A stretch of DNA of 13,436 nt, taken from assembly GCA_937863195.1 (NCBI GenBank), contig CALMET010000193.1:1-13436 (forward strand). Direction: 5' to 3'. A program made the position numbers and the translations under genes. The DNA comes from an uncultured bacterium. Its GTDB lineage: Bacteria; Patescibacteria; ABY1; SG8-24; 2-12-FULL-60-25. A model generated the notes under the pieces. It saw only the letters and a program-made list of their open reading frames with translations. It was not told the DNA's origin and did no database searches. Positions 12,972-13,436 of this stretch are shown in pieces (within the stretch, counting starts at the first letter, position 1; every line of letters starts with the position of its first letter).

Positions 12972-13307
12972 ATGCCGGCCATGGAATGGAAGCGCATCGA
13001 AAATGTCATTCGTCGGACGAAGTTGCCGATGATCATCACCGAAGGGGTAGAGGAGCCACTGATCATCATGCCATTGGCGGCGTATGAGAATTTAATATTA
13101 TCAGAGTCCGTGTCTCACGATGTTCGACAAGACGAAGAGCTTGCAAGCGAGACAGGGGAGACATCCTCCATAAAAGAAGAGCAACCTGTTATGATAGAAG
13201 TGATGGCCGAACCGGCCATGCCTTTTTCGGGCTTTTTACGCGAGGATAATGGTCAAAATTTTGCTCAAGTTAGCGATTTTTCGGCCTCTGAGCGTTTAAT
13301 GTTCTAA
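12972..13307 (+). CDS. small protein with Phd-antitoxin-like N-terminus and acidic tail
   Basis: The 111-residue protein is not one I can name. Its first 42 residues (MEWKRIENVIRRTKLPMIITEG and then EEPLIIMPLAAYENLI) follow the pattern of Phd/YefM antitoxins: a helix, a strand pair with a turn, and a final P-L-x-x-Y-E-x-L. In those proteins this region forms the DNA-binding dimer. From about 44 the chain is acidic and low in hydrophobics (DEELASETGETSSIKEEQ), probably disordered, and ends SERLMF. No toxin gene adjoins: the M16 gene is divergent and the tuf promoter follows. It may therefore be a stand-alone regulator or adaptor. Start at ATG 12972; ATG 12981 is equally possible. No Shine-Dalgarno is visible. 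Confidence 0.65.
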   Translation: MPAMEWKRIENVIRRTKLPMIITEGVEEPLIIMPLAAYENLILSESVSHDVRQDEELASETGETSSIKEEQPVMIEVMAEPAMPFSGFLREDNGQNFAQVSDFSASERLMF

Positions 13308-13322
13308 AATTAAGGCTAACTC

Positions 13323-13351
13323 TTGCGTCTTTTTGGCCTTTTTGGTACTAT
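13323..13351 (+). promoter_or_regulatory. tuf promoter
   Basis: TTGCGT (13323-13328), 17 bases, TACTAT (13346-13351), with TGG just before it as an extended -10. The start near 13358 gives a leader of about 57 bases. Confidence 0.7.
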
Positions 13352-13359
13352 CTGGCCAC

Positions 13360-13375
13360 TCGCTTTTTATAGCGA
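13360..13375 (+). promoter_or_regulatory. stem-loop at the 5' end of the tuf mRNA
   Basis: TCGCT (13360-13364) pairs with AGCGA (13371-13375) around TTTTAT, immediately after the predicted transcription start. Loop and stem resemble the rpsL leader hairpin at 8458-8477. Confidence 0.5.
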
Positions 13376-13414
13376 ACTTTAATCATCTTTGGCGATTATT
13401 TTCCCATAACCACT

Positions 13415-13436
13415 ATGGCGGACAAGTTCAACCGTT
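13415..13436 (+). CDS. tuf: probable elongation factor Tu, first seven codons
   Basis: ATG at 13415 opens a frame MADKFNR that runs off the window. EF-Tu proteins typically begin M-A-(K/E/D)-x-K-F-x-R before KPHxNxGTIGHVDHGKTT, and tuf normally follows fusA in the str operon. The strong promoter, the leader hairpin and the CACTATGGCG start context shared with rplK also fit a highly expressed translation gene. Seven residues cannot prove identity. Confidence 0.6.

Noticed and set aside
1..13436. tRNA or rRNA genes, CRISPR arrays, insertion sequences or prophage genes
   Set aside because: No cloverleaf, spaced direct repeats, transposase motifs or phage proteins were found by eye; gaps between genes are too short for most of these.

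Overview
The window is ordinary chromosomal housekeeping DNA from a bacterium with moderate G+C content. The best guess is a Candidate Phyla Radiation (Patescibacteria) genome. This is inferred from the very short intergenic gaps, the mix of compact ribosomal operons with VanW-, LOG- and M50-family genes, the near-absence of Shine-Dalgarno sequences (only dcd and the PRTase gene have clear ones), and the protein sequences themselves. It is not proven by the sequence. No tRNA, rRNA, CRISPR array, insertion sequence or prophage gene was seen.

Left part, minus strand (3829 down to 1): a transcription/translation cluster reads secE - nusG - rplK - glycosyltransferase - rplA and ends in an intrinsic terminator at 354-384. 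A separate dCTP deaminase gene (dcd, cut by the window edge) follows. The classical secE-nusG-rplK-rplA order is kept, but a GT4 glycosyltransferase sits between the L11 and L1 genes, and rplJ-rplL do not follow rplA. Hairpins lie in the secE leader and in the nusG-rplK, rplK-GT and GT-rplA gaps. The last of these is a candidate for L1 autoregulation.

Middle part (3850-8398): single genes with their own promoters and terminators. These are an orotate phosphoribosyltransferase-like gene (+), a VanW-domain gene (-), an HU-type DNA-binding protein gene (+), a small two-helix membrane protein gene (+), a LOG/TIGR00730-family nucleotide hydrolase gene (+), rpmB for L28 (-), and an M50 site-2-protease-like gene (+). 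The vanW and rpmB promoters each carry a palindrome exactly between -35 and -10. Convergent pairs share bidirectional terminators.

Right part (8417-13436): the str operon rpsL - rpsG - fusA (+) starts from a strong promoter and ends in a terminator at 11620. A lone M16-family protease gene (-) and a small gene with a Phd-antitoxin-like N-terminus (+) then separate fusA from a promoter, leader hairpin and seven codons of what is most likely tuf. The str operon therefore appears split, with tuf under its own promoter.

The main functional theme is protein synthesis and secretion: L1, L11, L28, S12, S7, EF-G, EF-Tu, NusG and SecE. Recurring regulatory patterns are an ACT trinucleotide directly before the ATG of five translation genes in place of a Shine-Dalgarno, short stem-loops at the predicted 5' ends of the secE, rpsL and tuf mRNAs, and terminator stems built on related CCCTCCGA-like arms.
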